The notes under the pieces: generated by a model
The model's input: only the letters and a program-made list of their open reading frames with translations
What the model was told of the DNA's origin: nothing
The model's database searches: none
Shown here: positions 9,493 through 17,872 of the stretch, piece by piece
Numbering within the stretch: position 1 is the stretch's first letter
How the letters are laid out: the number at the start of each line of letters is the position of its first letter
Source of the DNA: Leeia aquatica
GTDB taxonomy: Bacteria > Pseudomonadota > Gammaproteobacteria > Burkholderiales > Leeiaceae
Reading direction: 5' to 3'
Assembly: GCF_012641365.1 (NCBI RefSeq)
Contig: NZ_JABAIM010000003.1
Span: forward strand, 62,001-126,000
Length of the DNA stretch: 64,000 nucleotides
Translations under genes and position numbers: made by a program

Positions 9493-10335
9493 TCAGTAAC
9501 TTCCTGCACCCTTTACCGTTCCCTTCATGAGAGGCATGCGCTGCAAGGTCACGGCTGGCATCAGCGCTTGCAGTTGCATCTGCAAACGGCGTGCAGCCTC
9601 CGCATCAGCAGCCCAGCGTAAGTATTGATGCCCCGCAGCAGCCGCTTGCAGCAGCCGCCCCTCAACCAGCACGCCTTCAGCCAAGGCCGGAGCTGCAGCT
9701 CGCTCCGCCCACACCACGCCCCAGCCCGCATCTGCAATCGGCCGCCATGGCTCCGCGTGCTGCGGTTGCCATTCCCAGAGTGCCAAATCTTGCCAGACGG
9801 GCTGCCCGTGGGGACGGCTAAAGCGAGCCTGCACCAGGTGCCATTGCCCGTCCCGATGGCGGCGAGGCTGCACCTCTACCCTGTAGGCACGGTCTGGCTC
9901 ATCGGATACTTCCAGCTGTCCCTGCAAGTCCAGTACGCCTGGTGGACCGTCATACCATTGCACCACGGTTTTCGCAGGCTGCCCCAGGAAACGTAGTGTC
10001 AGCAATGCGCCGCCATGCTGGCCGGGCCAGGTCTGCAAGCCGATCTTGACCGCGTGCTGTTTATCCTGTGCCAGCAGCCATTGGGGGAGCGAAGCAGTTT
10101 GCGCCTCGACAGCGGCTGTCAGCTTAAATGTGGACCACGCAGGCTCACCTGGTAACGCCGGAACACGCCAATCAATCCGGGCATGCGCCTCCGGTTTGCC
10201 TTGCCGCAAACGCAGCAGCGTCATTTTGCACTGGTATGCCGGGCAAGCATCCCGCTGCAGTACATAGCCAAGCTCACCGGCCACGGCTGAAGACATCACC
10301 CCGAGCATGATCAACCCTTTCCAGAGACTGCGCAT
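9493..10335 (-). CDS. Secreted protein of unknown function
   Basis: I do not recognise this 280-residue protein. I chose the ATG at 10335 because AAAGGAG lies 5 bases upstream; an in-frame ATG further out lacks such a site. It begins with a signal peptide (MRSLWKGLIMLGVMSSAVA), so the product is periplasmic or outer-membrane associated. Two cysteines follow (DACPAYQCKM) and may form a disulfide. The rest is soluble, rich in Trp, Gln and Ala, and has no membrane segment. It lies 58 bases upstream of trhP on the same strand; no functional link is apparent. Confidence 0.7.
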   Translation of the reverse strand: MRSLWKGLIMLGVMSSAVAGELGYVLQRDACPAYQCKMTLLRLRQGKPEAHARIDWRVPALPGEPAWSTFKLTAAVEAQTASLPQWLLAQDKQHAVKIGLQTWPGQHGGALLTLRFLGQPAKTVVQWYDGPPGVLDLQGQLEVSDEPDRAYRVEVQPRRHRDGQWHLVQARFSRPHGQPVWQDLALWEWQPQHAEPWRPIADAGWGVVWAERAAAPALAEGVLVEGRLLQAAAAGHQYLRWAADAEAARRLQMQLQALMPAVTLQRMPLMKGTVKGAGSY

Positions 10336-10426
10336 GAATGCTCCTTTGAACCCCATCTACGACAGGACTGGATACGCCGTAAAACGTTCCCGAGCTTGCG
10401 TCTGGCGCATCCCGGCAGTATGATAT

Positions 10427-10440
10427 GGAACGAACGTTCT
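10427..10440. promoter_or_regulatory. Palindromic site upstream of LexA-like gene, possible autoregulatory operator
   Basis: GGAACGAACGTTCT contains the perfect palindrome GAACGTTC and ends about 20 bases before the ATG at 10461. A second partial copy, AACGTTCC, sits at 10383-10390. LexA-type repressors usually bind inverted repeats at their own promoter. This one is not the CTGT-N8-ACAG box common in beta- and gammaproteobacteria. Assignment as its operator is inference. Confidence 0.35.
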
Positions 10441-10460
10441 TGTTTATCCAAGGAGTGGCG

Positions 10461-11048
10461 ATGCCCCCACCGAACCGTGATCATGAGTATCTGGCCAAGC
10501 TGCAGGGTTATTATGCGGACTACCGCTCGCTGCCCTCCTTTGCCGTGATGGGGCAAATGCTGGGACTGGCCTCCAAATCGGCCGTTTCTGCGCTGGTCAA
10601 GCGGCTGCAGCTGCAAAATTTTCTGGAGATGACGCCGGACAAACGGCTGGCGCCGACCAAACGTTTTTTTGCCCGCCCGCTGATGGAAGACGTGGTGCGT
10701 GCAGGCTTGCCCAGCCTGGCTAATGATGGCATGCGCGACGCCATCACCATTGATGACTACCTGATCGACAACCCGGCAGAAACCATCCTGATCACGGTGC
10801 GGGGCGACTCCATGATCGACGCCCACATACAGGACGGCGATCTGGCGGTGGTGGAGAAGCGCCACGCCGCCCGCCCGGGCGACATTGTGGTCGCCATTGT
10901 GGATGGCGAATTCACGCTGAAATACCTAGACAAGGAAAACGGTCAGTTCATCCTCAAGCCGGGCAACCCGGCTTACCCGGTGATCCGGCCTACCACCAGC
11001 CTGGAAATTTTCGGGGTCATGGTCGGTCTGGTACGCAAGCTGGGCTGA
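10461..11048 (+). CDS. LexA family S24-type autocleaving repressor
   Basis: This is a 195-residue protein if the ATG at 10461 is used; it is preceded by AAGGAG. An upstream ATG at 10425 overlaps the putative operator. The N-terminal 65 residues form a winged helix (MGQMLGLASKSAVSALVKRLQ). The C-terminal half is a LexA/UmuD S24 peptidase: Ala81-Gly82 in VRAGLPS is the likely self-cleavage bond, GDSM supplies Ser117, and Lys154 in FTLKYL completes the dyad. The 37-residue Ser-Lys spacing equals E. coli LexA. The DNA-binding domain is divergent from canonical LexA, so it may control its own small regulon rather than the main SOS response. Confidence 0.85.
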   Translation: MPPPNRDHEYLAKLQGYYADYRSLPSFAVMGQMLGLASKSAVSALVKRLQLQNFLEMTPDKRLAPTKRFFARPLMEDVVRAGLPSLANDGMRDAITIDDYLIDNPAETILITVRGDSMIDAHIQDGDLAVVEKRHAARPGDIVVAIVDGEFTLKYLDKENGQFILKPGNPAYPVIRPTTSLEIFGVMVGLVRKLG

Positions 11049-11062
11049 CGCTGATCAGCCTT

Positions 11063-11083
11063 GCCCGGCCAGATTTGCCGGGC
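11063..11083. terminator. Hairpin between lexA-like and FTR1 genes
   Basis: GCCCGGC (11063-11069) pairs with GCCGGGC (11077-11083) across a 7-base loop, between two convergent genes. It lacks a T-run, so termination is only likely by position. Confidence 0.35.
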
Positions 11084-11100
11084 TCGCATCAAGTGATTCG

Positions 11101-11958
11101 CTAAGCGCGCTGACCTTGTGCCACAGCGGCAGCCAGCGGGGCCGATGCGGCACGTTGCGCACGGCGCAACAGGAACCAGACTGCAGCCCAGTATGCCGCG
11201 TAGCAGAGCAGCAACATCAGCGACGGTTGCGCACGGTAACCGGTCAAGCCCGACAGCAAGCCGCCTAAACGGCCATCATCCGGCACCATGGCGCTGCTAT
11301 CCCACAATGGGTCTACCAGCGCAGGCAGCCATTCCAGCCCGATCATCTTCTCGACACCCGTCACCAGCATGGATGCGCCCAACAGCAGCAGCAGGCTTTC
11401 TGTGACCCGGAAGAACAGCCTCCACGAAAACACTTTGCCACCCAGCTGCAACAGCCAGAAGGTGACCAGTGCCAACACAAACCCGGTCGCAGCCGCCAGC
11501 CAGAAGTGCAGCAAGGCCATGCCCTGCTGCGCCACACCGGAGCTGTAGAGGAAAATGACTGTTTCGCTGCCCTCGCGGCCCACCGCCAAGGCCACCAGCA
11601 GCAGCATGCCCCACCAATTGGTGTTGTCTACATTCTGCTGCATGCCCTGCTCCAGCGTGCGCTTCAGGTGTCGACCATGCCGCTTCATCCACAGCACCAT
11701 CTGTACGATCAGGGCCGACGCCACCAGCACCATGGCCAACTGAAAGTAATCCTGCGCCCCCTCCGGCAGCATTTCATCAAACAGCAGGATGGTGCCACCC
11801 AGCAGAAAGGCAAAGCCCAGACCGGCAGCCACCCCACCCCACAGATAGCGCATGCCTTGGCCTGCATTGGGATTGCCCCGCAGCCAAGCGTAGAGAATGC
11901 CGATCACCAGCATCGCTTCCACACTTTCCCGCCAGACGATGAAAAGAACCTGATCCAT
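11101..11958 (-). CDS. FTR1 family iron permease (EfeU-like)
   Basis: This 285-residue integral membrane protein has about seven hydrophobic segments and the two REXXE iron-binding motifs that define the FTR1/OFeT family: RESVE at residues 10-14 and REGSE near 130. It should carry ferric iron across the inner membrane. I start at the ATG at 11956-11958 because the first REXXE helix begins there as in the family; a GTG 30 bases upstream is possible. It lies 55 bases downstream of the cupredoxin-like gene on the same strand, so the pair is likely a minimal EfeUO-type uptake unit without EfeB. Confidence 0.88.
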   Translation of the reverse strand: MDQVLFIVWRESVEAMLVIGILYAWLRGNPNAGQGMRYLWGGVAAGLGFAFLLGGTILLFDEMLPEGAQDYFQLAMVLVASALIVQMVLWMKRHGRHLKRTLEQGMQQNVDNTNWWGMLLLVALAVGREGSETVIFLYSSGVAQQGMALLHFWLAAATGFVLALVTFWLLQLGGKVFSWRLFFRVTESLLLLLGASMLVTGVEKMIGLEWLPALVDPLWDSSAMVPDDGRLGGLLSGLTGYRAQPSLMLLLCYAAYWAAVWFLLRRAQRAASAPLAAAVAQGQRA

Positions 11959-12013
11959 ACGGCTGCCCCGCTGCTGATTTGAAACCACCGGGCACCGGGC
12001 CCGGTGTACTGCC

Positions 12014-12349
12014 TTACTTGGCGATGATCACGCCTTGTGCAGTCGGCAGGTTTTCATGGAATTCGTCCACAAACTTGTACTCGCCCGCCTTGACGGCTTT
12101 GACCTTCAGCTTCACGGTCTTGCCCGGTGCAACCACTTTTTCCTGCTTCAGCGTCTTGCTCTCGAATTCGGCAGCGGATTTACCGGTGTTGCTCACTTCA
12201 ATCACGAAGGGCTTGCCAGCCGGTACTTCCAGCTTTTGCGGCGTCATCACGCCATCCTTGAACTCCACTTTGACCGACAAGTCTTCGGCCTGGGCAACCC
12301 CCACCGACAACAGCAAAGCACCCACCACTGCAAAACGCTTGACCAACAT
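12014..12349 (-). CDS. Periplasmic cupredoxin-like protein (EfeO N-domain type)
   Basis: This 111-residue protein has a clear signal peptide (MLVKRFAVVGALLLSVGVAQA) and a single cupredoxin fold: LEVPAGKPFVIEVSNTG, then EKVVAPGKTVKLKV and GEYKFVDEFHE. It resembles the stand-alone cupredoxin module of EfeO, which works with FTR1 permeases. The ATG at 12349 follows AGGAG with a 7-base spacer. No Cys and no clear Met/His blue-copper set is visible, only acidic residues and one His near the C-terminus, so it may deliver iron rather than do copper redox chemistry. It probably heads a two-gene operon with the permease. Confidence 0.78.
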   Translation of the reverse strand: MLVKRFAVVGALLLSVGVAQAEDLSVKVEFKDGVMTPQKLEVPAGKPFVIEVSNTGKSAAEFESKTLKQEKVVAPGKTVKLKVKAVKAGEYKFVDEFHENLPTAQGVIIAK

Positions 12350-12442
12350 GAAGCCACTCCTGATCACATTGAAAAACCGAAAAAGCTGCCCGCTTGGACA
12401 GCTTGTATTATCCGCGCCTGCAATAACAAACGCCAACAAAAT

Positions 12443-12461
12443 GTGAATCATTCCGTTTATC
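12443..12461 (-). promoter_or_regulatory. Possible Fur box upstream of iron-uptake pair
   Basis: On the minus strand GATAAACGGAATGATTCAC agrees with the 19-base Fur consensus at 12 positions by my count. It lies about 95 bases upstream of the cupredoxin start, just before a plausible TTGGCG-N18-GATAAT promoter. Iron repression would make sense for an FTR1 unit, but the match is imperfect. Confidence 0.35.
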
Positions 12462-12492
12462 AGGCAAGCTGCTGTCAGGTTGCCTGCTGTTC

Positions 12493-13035
12493 TCAATGGC
12501 GACGGCGCGCCACCATCTGCTCGGCAATCCGGGCCAGCACATCAGTGCTCAACAGTTGTGTGGCGGCTGGGTAGACCTCAGCCTCTTCCCGTGCCGCGTG
12601 AGCGATATAGTCCGCCGCAAAACGGCTGGCCAGCTCCCCCTCGTTCAGCTCCAGCCAGTGACCATCATGAATGGCCTGCAGGCGCGGGCGCAGCTGCTGC
12701 CACAGCAGGCCCAACGGCTCATGCTCATGCTGCAAGGCCAGCAGGGCCGCCCTCATGGCCGCAAACTCCACCTGTTCGCCCGCCGCCAGCAGCAAAGCCG
12801 GGAACAGGTCATCTTCTTCGTCTGCATGGTGGCGTGGTGCGGCCAGGTCAAAGTAGCGGATGACATTCCCTGCCGCCTGGCGGGCATCGGCCGTCAGGCC
12901 ATGCTGCGGCAAATGCGTCACCAGCTGCTGGATCACGTGGCAAAACTTGCGCACCCGCCCGTGACACGCCAGCAGCATCTCCAGCGGGGTTTCCAGTGAA
13001 GGGAGCTCTTCATGCCCCGGCAAGCGCAGGCTCAT
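12493..13035 (-). CDS. Hemerythrin-domain (HHE) protein
   Basis: This 180-residue, all-helical cytoplasmic protein has the spaced His/Glu pairs of the hemerythrin family: ACHGRVRKFCHV near residue 40, HHADEEDDLFP near 85, a QHEHEP stretch and HAAREEAEVYP near 155. These would form a di-iron centre for O2 or NO sensing, or iron handling. The ATG at 13035 is preceded by AGGAA, and its start overlaps the last 26 bases of the upstream flavoprotein gene, so the two are translationally linked. An FTR1 unit follows on the same strand, but 143 bases separate them. Confidence 0.85.
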   Translation of the reverse strand: MSLRLPGHEELPSLETPLEMLLACHGRVRKFCHVIQQLVTHLPQHGLTADARQAAGNVIRYFDLAAPRHHADEEDDLFPALLLAAGEQVEFAAMRAALLALQHEHEPLGLLWQQLRPRLQAIHDGHWLELNEGELASRFAADYIAHAAREEAEVYPAATQLLSTDVLARIAEQMVARRRH

Positions 13036-14215
13036 CGTGTTCCTGTTGGGTGAAGACGGGCTTGATGCCAGTGAGCAGGTAGTCAATCAACTCACGCACC
13101 GGCCGGATGGCCGAACCAAATGGCAGCGGCTCCGAGCCCCGGAAGAACAAACCCTTGCTGACCTCGCCGCGCAGTGCCGCTGCCAGCTGGGTATCAATGC
13201 AGAATTGACCAATCTTGGCCAAGCCATCACGCAGGCCGCACACGGACAGGCAATTCAGCCCCGTGGTGCAGCGTGCCGAATCACACTTGGCCTTGCTCTG
13301 CAGCAAGGCCTCGCGGCGCAGGTAGGTTTTCAGCCACGGTGTCAGCACCCCGCGAGCAGGCAGGCCCGCAACGCTCATGAACTCGACGATATCTTCCGGG
13401 CCCGCTCCAGCCAGCACCGCTTTGAAATTGGGATGGGCATCCCCTTCCTGACTCACGGCAAACGCCGTACCCAGCTGCACGCCAGACGCCCCCATCTCGA
13501 AGGCTTCCTTCACCTTCTGGTGGCTGTTGATACCCCCGGCCAGAATCAGCGGAATCGGCTCCCGTTCCAGTCCCAGCTCGCGGAACAACTCCCGAGCGCC
13601 TTCCACCACCAGCCGGAAGTCAAAGCGACCATCCTTGAGGTCTTCGATCCGGGCCGCGCCCAGGTGCCCCCCGGCATAACGCGGATGCTCAATCACGATG
13701 GCATCCGGCTTGCGGCCTTTTTTCAGCCACTTTTTCAGCACCAGCGCAATCCCGCGCACTTCCGACAGGATCGGAATCAAAGCCACCTTGGGATGCTCGG
13801 CAGTAATCTCTGGCAGATCAAACGGCAGGCCCGCGCCCATCACCACGGCATCCGCCCCGCTTTCGCAGGCTTGCCGCACATAATCGGCATTATCCAGCAC
13901 CGCCTTCATCACGTTGACCGCAACCATGCCTTTGCCCCCGGCAATCTCGCGGGCCATGCGAATCTCACGGTCGAGGGCTTCCAGATTGGTCTGGTCCAGT
14001 ACTTCCTGATCGCGCACCTTGTGGCAGCGGGCCAGCAGGTCCGGGTGATGATGCTTGAGGTCCACACTGGCAATGGTGCCCATGGCGCCTTCCCGCGCCA
14101 CGCTACCGGCCAGTCGGTGTGCAGACACCCCGACCCCCATCCCGCCCTGCACGATTGGTAATACGGACTTGCCTGCCAGTTCCAGCATGGGGAACGGCGA
14201 TTGATGCGAAGACAT
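13010..14215 (-). CDS. NAD(P)H-dependent flavin oxidoreductase / nitronate monooxygenase family
   Basis: This is a 401-residue TIM-barrel flavoprotein. VQGGMGVGVSAHRLAG at the N-terminus, the nitronate monooxygenase-like IEHPRYAGGHLG near 190, and the FMN phosphate-binding LAGGINS and GASGVQLGTAF segments place it in the NMO/2-nitropropane dioxygenase family. The C-terminal part is longer than minimal NMO and contains a Cys-rich segment (KCDSARCTTGLNCLSVC). A GGAAAGG site fixes the ATG at 14215; upstream in-frame starts give an unlikely leader. It overlaps the hemerythrin gene. The true substrate is uncertain; enoyl reductase FabK-like activity is an alternative. Confidence 0.82.
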   Translation of the reverse strand: MSSHQSPFPMLELAGKSVLPIVQGGMGVGVSAHRLAGSVAREGAMGTIASVDLKHHHPDLLARCHKVRDQEVLDQTNLEALDREIRMAREIAGGKGMVAVNVMKAVLDNADYVRQACESGADAVVMGAGLPFDLPEITAEHPKVALIPILSEVRGIALVLKKWLKKGRKPDAIVIEHPRYAGGHLGAARIEDLKDGRFDFRLVVEGARELFRELGLEREPIPLILAGGINSHQKVKEAFEMGASGVQLGTAFAVSQEGDAHPNFKAVLAGAGPEDIVEFMSVAGLPARGVLTPWLKTYLRREALLQSKAKCDSARCTTGLNCLSVCGLRDGLAKIGQFCIDTQLAAALRGEVSKGLFFRGSEPLPFGSAIRPVRELIDYLLTGIKPVFTQQEHDEPALAGA

Positions 14216-14402
14216 GACACCCTTTCCGGGCAACAACGGGATGCCCAAGCTTGCCAGCAATCGGCTTGGCTGGCTTTGAGTTGAATCAACGCTCACGGAA
14301 TGGTTCTCATCTTCCGTGTAACTGACGATCAAACCACAGTCGCCCTTGTTCGCCAAGCCCCGCAGCGATTAGACTGCATGCGTACCCTGTTTGGCCATCA
14401 CT

Positions 14403-15797
14403 ATGTCTGATTTGCTTGCGCAACTGGCTCACCGGATTGGTGACACCCATGTCTTGACCGACCCTCAAACCATACAGCCCTATCTGACCGACTGGCGCAA
14501 ACGCTATCGTGGCAAGGCGCTGGCAGTGTTGCGCCCGGCCAGCACCGCCGAGGTGGCCGCCATTGTCCGCCTGTGTCATGACGCCGGTGTGTCGATGGTG
14601 CCACAGGGCGGCAATACCAGCCTGTGCGGTGCCAGCGTGCCGGATACCCTTGGCAATGCGGTGGTGATTTCGCTATCCCGTCTGCGGCAGATACGACAAG
14701 TCGATCCGGTCAACCAGACGCTCACTGCCGAAGCAGGCTGTACTTTGGTCGAGGTGCAAGTTGCAGCGGCGCAACAGCAGCGTCTGTTTCCACTCTCATT
14801 GGCCTCTGAAGGCAGCTGCCAGATTGGCGGCAACCTCTCCACCAATGCCGGTGGCGTCCAGGTACTGCGCTACGGCAATATGCGCGAGCTTACCCTCGGG
14901 CTGGAAGTGGTGCTGCCGGATGGGCAAATCTGGGATGGCCTGCGTGGCCTGCGCAAGGACAATACCGGCTACGACCTCAAGCATTGTTTTATCGGCGCGG
15001 AAGGCACGCTCGGCATCATCACTGCAGCCACCCTCAAGCTGTTCCCGCGCCCACTGCAGCAGTGCACCGCCTGGGTGGCACTCAGCGGGCCGGAGGATGC
15101 ACTGCAACTGCTGGGACAGCTGCAACAGCGCTTCAGCGACAGGCTGACCGCCTTTGAGCTGGTGTCGGACGTGTGCCTGCAGCTGGTCACACAACACATC
15201 CCCGGTAGCCGCTCACCGCTGGAAGCCCCCAGCCCTTGGTATGCCCTGCTGGAACTCTCGGACGGCGCGCCGGATGACCGTCTGGCAGGCGACCTGCTCG
15301 CCACCCTTGCGGAGTCGCCGGTGCAGGATGCCGCCATCGCCCAGAGCGAACAACAGGCACGCGCACTGTGGCTATTACGGGAAAGCATTTCGGAAGCCCA
15401 GCGGCTGGACGGACCGTCAATCAAGCACGACATCGCCCTGCCCGTCAGCGCCATCCCGGCCTTCCTGCAAGATACCGCCGCCCTGCTGCAGCACGCCTTC
15501 CCCGGTGTACGCTTGCAGGTCTTCGGCCACCTTGGCGATGGCAACCTGCACTACAACCTCAGCCACACTCGCCCCGGCAATGTCGATCTGTTCGATGACG
15601 AAGCCCAAGCCAACCGCATTGTTTACGACCAAGTCGCACACTACCGTGGCAGCATCAGCGCCGAACATGGCATCGGCCAGCTGAAGCGCGACACCCTGCC
15701 CCACTACAAGTCCGCCCTGGAACTGAAACTGATGCACCAGCTCAAAGCCAGCCTCGACCCCAAAGGCCTGATGAATCCGGGCAAGGTCCTGGTCTAG
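14403..15797 (+). CDS. FAD-binding D-2-hydroxyacid dehydrogenase (GlcD/D-lactate dehydrogenase type)
   Basis: The 464-residue protein has the two-domain architecture of the VAO/GlcD family. The FAD_binding_4 domain (about 40-215) contains PQGGNTSLCGASVP and GGNLSTNAGGVQVLRYG. The FAD_oxidase_C domain ends with FGHLGDGNLHYNLS near 375, then SAEHGIGQLK and LDPKGLMNPGKVL. These His residues are the usual substrate/metal ligands. It should oxidise a D-2-hydroxy acid such as D-lactate, D-2-hydroxyglutarate or glycolate, passing electrons to a quinone or ETF. No glcE/glcF partners are adjacent. The ATG at 14403 has no strong ribosome site; a TTG at 14391 is an alternative. Confidence 0.85.
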   Translation: MSDLLAQLAHRIGDTHVLTDPQTIQPYLTDWRKRYRGKALAVLRPASTAEVAAIVRLCHDAGVSMVPQGGNTSLCGASVPDTLGNAVVISLSRLRQIRQVDPVNQTLTAEAGCTLVEVQVAAAQQQRLFPLSLASEGSCQIGGNLSTNAGGVQVLRYGNMRELTLGLEVVLPDGQIWDGLRGLRKDNTGYDLKHCFIGAEGTLGIITAATLKLFPRPLQQCTAWVALSGPEDALQLLGQLQQRFSDRLTAFELVSDVCLQLVTQHIPGSRSPLEAPSPWYALLELSDGAPDDRLAGDLLATLAESPVQDAAIAQSEQQARALWLLRESISEAQRLDGPSIKHDIALPVSAIPAFLQDTAALLQHAFPGVRLQVFGHLGDGNLHYNLSHTRPGNVDLFDDEAQANRIVYDQVAHYRGSISAEHGIGQLKRDTLPHYKSALELKLMHQLKASLDPKGLMNPGKVLV

Positions 15798-15849
15798 CCC
15801 CAAGACTGTCATCGCCCCCCCACTCACAATACCTCAAAGACCTGTGCCC

Positions 15850-16757
15850 ATGACAAAACTGAGTGAATCCGAACGCTACCAAGGTGCCTGGTAGGCCTGG
15901 CTTGTGGCGATGCCCTTGGCACGACGCTGGAGTTCTCCCCGCGAGGAAGCTTTACCCCGATCACGGACATGGTCGGCGGTGGTCCGTTTGATTTGCCCGC
16001 AGGCGCCTGGACCGACGACTGCAGCATGGCGTTGTGCCTGGCGCACAGCTTGCTGTATTGCAAGGGGTTTAACCCGACGGACCAGATGAACCGCTATTGC
16101 AATTGGCAAGCACATGGCTACATGAGCAGCACCGGACGCTGCTTCGACATTGGTATGACCATTGCCCGCGCACTGGAGCGCTATCAACAGTCCGGTGACC
16201 CATACAGTGGCGAGTCCAACCCCCACACTGCAGGCAATGGTAGTCTGATGCGACTCGCCCCCGTGCCGATGTACTTCTGGCATGACCCCGCCCAACTGGA
16301 TGAGATGGCCGCGAATAGCGCGCGAACCACGCATGGTGCAGAAGAAGCAATCGAAGCTACCCGGCTCTTTGCGCAGCAGATCCGCTTGGCCCTGCAGGGT
16401 GCGGATAAGACTCAGATTTGCCAGATCACGGACTTCAGCACGCCTGCAATCACAGTCCAAAATCTCGCAAGGGGGAGTTGGCAAACCAAATCTGAGCAAC
16501 AAATCATGGGTACCGGCTACGCCATCGCCTCGCTGGAAGCTGCACTGTGGTGTTTCTGGCACACGACAGACTATGCTTCTGCAGTATTACGTGCGGCTAA
16601 TCTGGGGGACGATGCCGACACCACCGCAGCAATCTGCGGTCAGCTGGCAGGGGCCTACTATGGCATCAACAGCATCCCTGAGCCGTGGCAATCGCGGCTG
16701 TTCATGGGCAAAGAGATTAAAGATCTGGCCGATCGGCTCCTGGATCAGCGCGTGTAA
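15850..16757 (+). pseudogene. ADP-ribosylglycohydrolase, single-base frameshift near the N-terminus
   Basis: The frame opening at ATG 15850 reads MTKLSESERYQGA and hits TAG at 15892. A -1 shift at 15886-15890 restores LVGLACGDALGTTLEF and then an uninterrupted frame to 16757, the full length expected for the family (about 302 residues). Downstream motifs of the DraG/ARH family are intact: WTDDCSMALCLAHS, NGSLMRLAP, TTHGAEEAIEA and the Mg-binding GDDADTTAAICGQLAG. The gene is best read as having lost one C from a CCC run, or as a sequencing error. If the base were restored, the enzyme should remove ADP-ribose from protein or DNA. No ADP-ribosyltransferase lies beside it. Confidence 0.85.
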
Positions 16758-16766
16758 TGGTTGTAA

Positions 16767-17792
16767 TCAGAATTGTGCGGCATACCGTTGCAAATCCCGC
16801 AGGTAGTCCGGGTTATACACTGCACGTGGCCGGAACAGGCTGGTGAGCCAGCCCACCGTGGCGCTGTCTTCCACCTGCCGCCGTGTCATGGCGTGGTAGG
16901 TATCCGGGTAGTGAATCACGGTCAGTCGGCTGGCCGGGAGCCATTGGCGATAACCTTGTTCGGTATTGCGGATATCCACGTTGCGATCCAGCGCCCCCAG
17001 CAGCAGTAATACCGGGACCGGGCGCTTTGCCAGCGCTTGCAGATCCAGGGTGGCATCGGCTTGCCAGTTGCGGCGAACAAACTGCCAGCGGTCTGCACTC
17101 ATGGGCTCGCTGCCGGCGACTTGCAGATATTGGGCATAACTGCCGCCCTGCTGCAGCAGGGCCAGCACCTGTTGGCGCCGCTGTACGCTTTGCTGACGGG
17201 TTGCGGTATCTGCTTGTTGATGCTGCAAGGTGGTCTCGCTGTGATAGCGCCCTTGCTGCAACCAGTTGATGGCCGGGCTGACCGCAATCACAAAGCGGAT
17301 ACAACAGTCACGTGCTGCCACCTTGGGCAACACCCAGCCCGCCTGACTGCTCCCCCACAGGCCGATACGTCGAGTATCAAACTGGGGCTGCCGCCTTACC
17401 CAGCCCAGCACCAGCCGCGCCTCTTTGGCACGGTCTTCCATGCTTTGCTGCAGCCAGTTACCGCTGGACCCGCCGATACCTGGCTTGCTCCATGACACCG
17501 AGGCATAGCCTGCCTGAGCCAGCGATTCCCACAGCGGTTGATAGTAGTCGTCATAGCTGGCGTTAGCCGGGCCATCACCATGAATGAACAGCACCACCCC
17601 CGGCTTGTGCTCACTGCCCTGCGGCAGGGTGACCGTGATGTCCAGCGTGCGCCCATCCGCAAAGCGCACCACGTGCTGCTGCTCATCAAAGGCGTAACTG
17701 TGCTGATACAGCAACCAGCACAGCAGCGACAGCAGTATGGCGACCACCCATAGCCACTTTTTGCGCACCCATGCCCCAACCCTCGTACCCAC
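16767..17792 (-). CDS. Membrane-anchored alpha/beta hydrolase
   Basis: This protein of about 341 residues has one N-terminal TM helix (WLWVVAILLSLLCWLLY) and a periplasmic alpha/beta-hydrolase domain. VVLFIHGDGPAN gives the oxyanion region, GLWGSSQAGW (GxSxxG) the nucleophile Ser, LLGALDRNVD the acid, and DTYHAM the His. There is no ATG near the TM helix; I favour the GTG at 17790-17792, but the open frame extends to 17918 and the start is uncertain. It follows the flavin oxidase gene on the same strand by 80 bases and may belong to that operon. The substrate is unknown; ester or amide cleavage is possible. Confidence 0.75.
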   Translation of the reverse strand: MGTRVGAWVRKKWLWVVAILLSLLCWLLYQHSYAFDEQQHVVRFADGRTLDITVTLPQGSEHKPGVVLFIHGDGPANASYDDYYQPLWESLAQAGYASVSWSKPGIGGSSGNWLQQSMEDRAKEARLVLGWVRRQPQFDTRRIGLWGSSQAGWVLPKVAARDCCIRFVIAVSPAINWLQQGRYHSETTLQHQQADTATRQQSVQRRQQVLALLQQGGSYAQYLQVAGSEPMSADRWQFVRRNWQADATLDLQALAKRPVPVLLLLGALDRNVDIRNTEQGYRQWLPASRLTVIHYPDTYHAMTRRQVEDSATVGWLTSLFRPRAVYNPDYLRDLQRYAAQF

Positions 17793-17872
17793 GCTTGACT
17801 TGACCTCTTTGAACAACCGCAAGACTAGAAGAGAAAACCTAAAATGAACCAAAGCGGACGGCAAGCCACACC

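Noticed and set aside
12493-13035. Hemerythrin gene as part of the FTR1 iron-uptake operon
   Set aside because: It overlaps the flavoprotein gene upstream instead, and a 143-base gap with its own promoter and possible Fur site precedes the cupredoxin.
13037-14161. A 374-codon plus-strand frame opposite the flavin oxidoreductase gene
   Set aside because: It mirrors a well-supported gene on the other strand and its translation has no recognisable fold.
15886-15894. Programmed -1 frameshift in the ADP-ribosylglycohydrolase gene
   Set aside because: The sequence GGTGCCTGGTAG has no X-XXY-YYZ slippery heptamer and I saw no obvious downstream stimulator, so a lost base or sequencing error is simpler.
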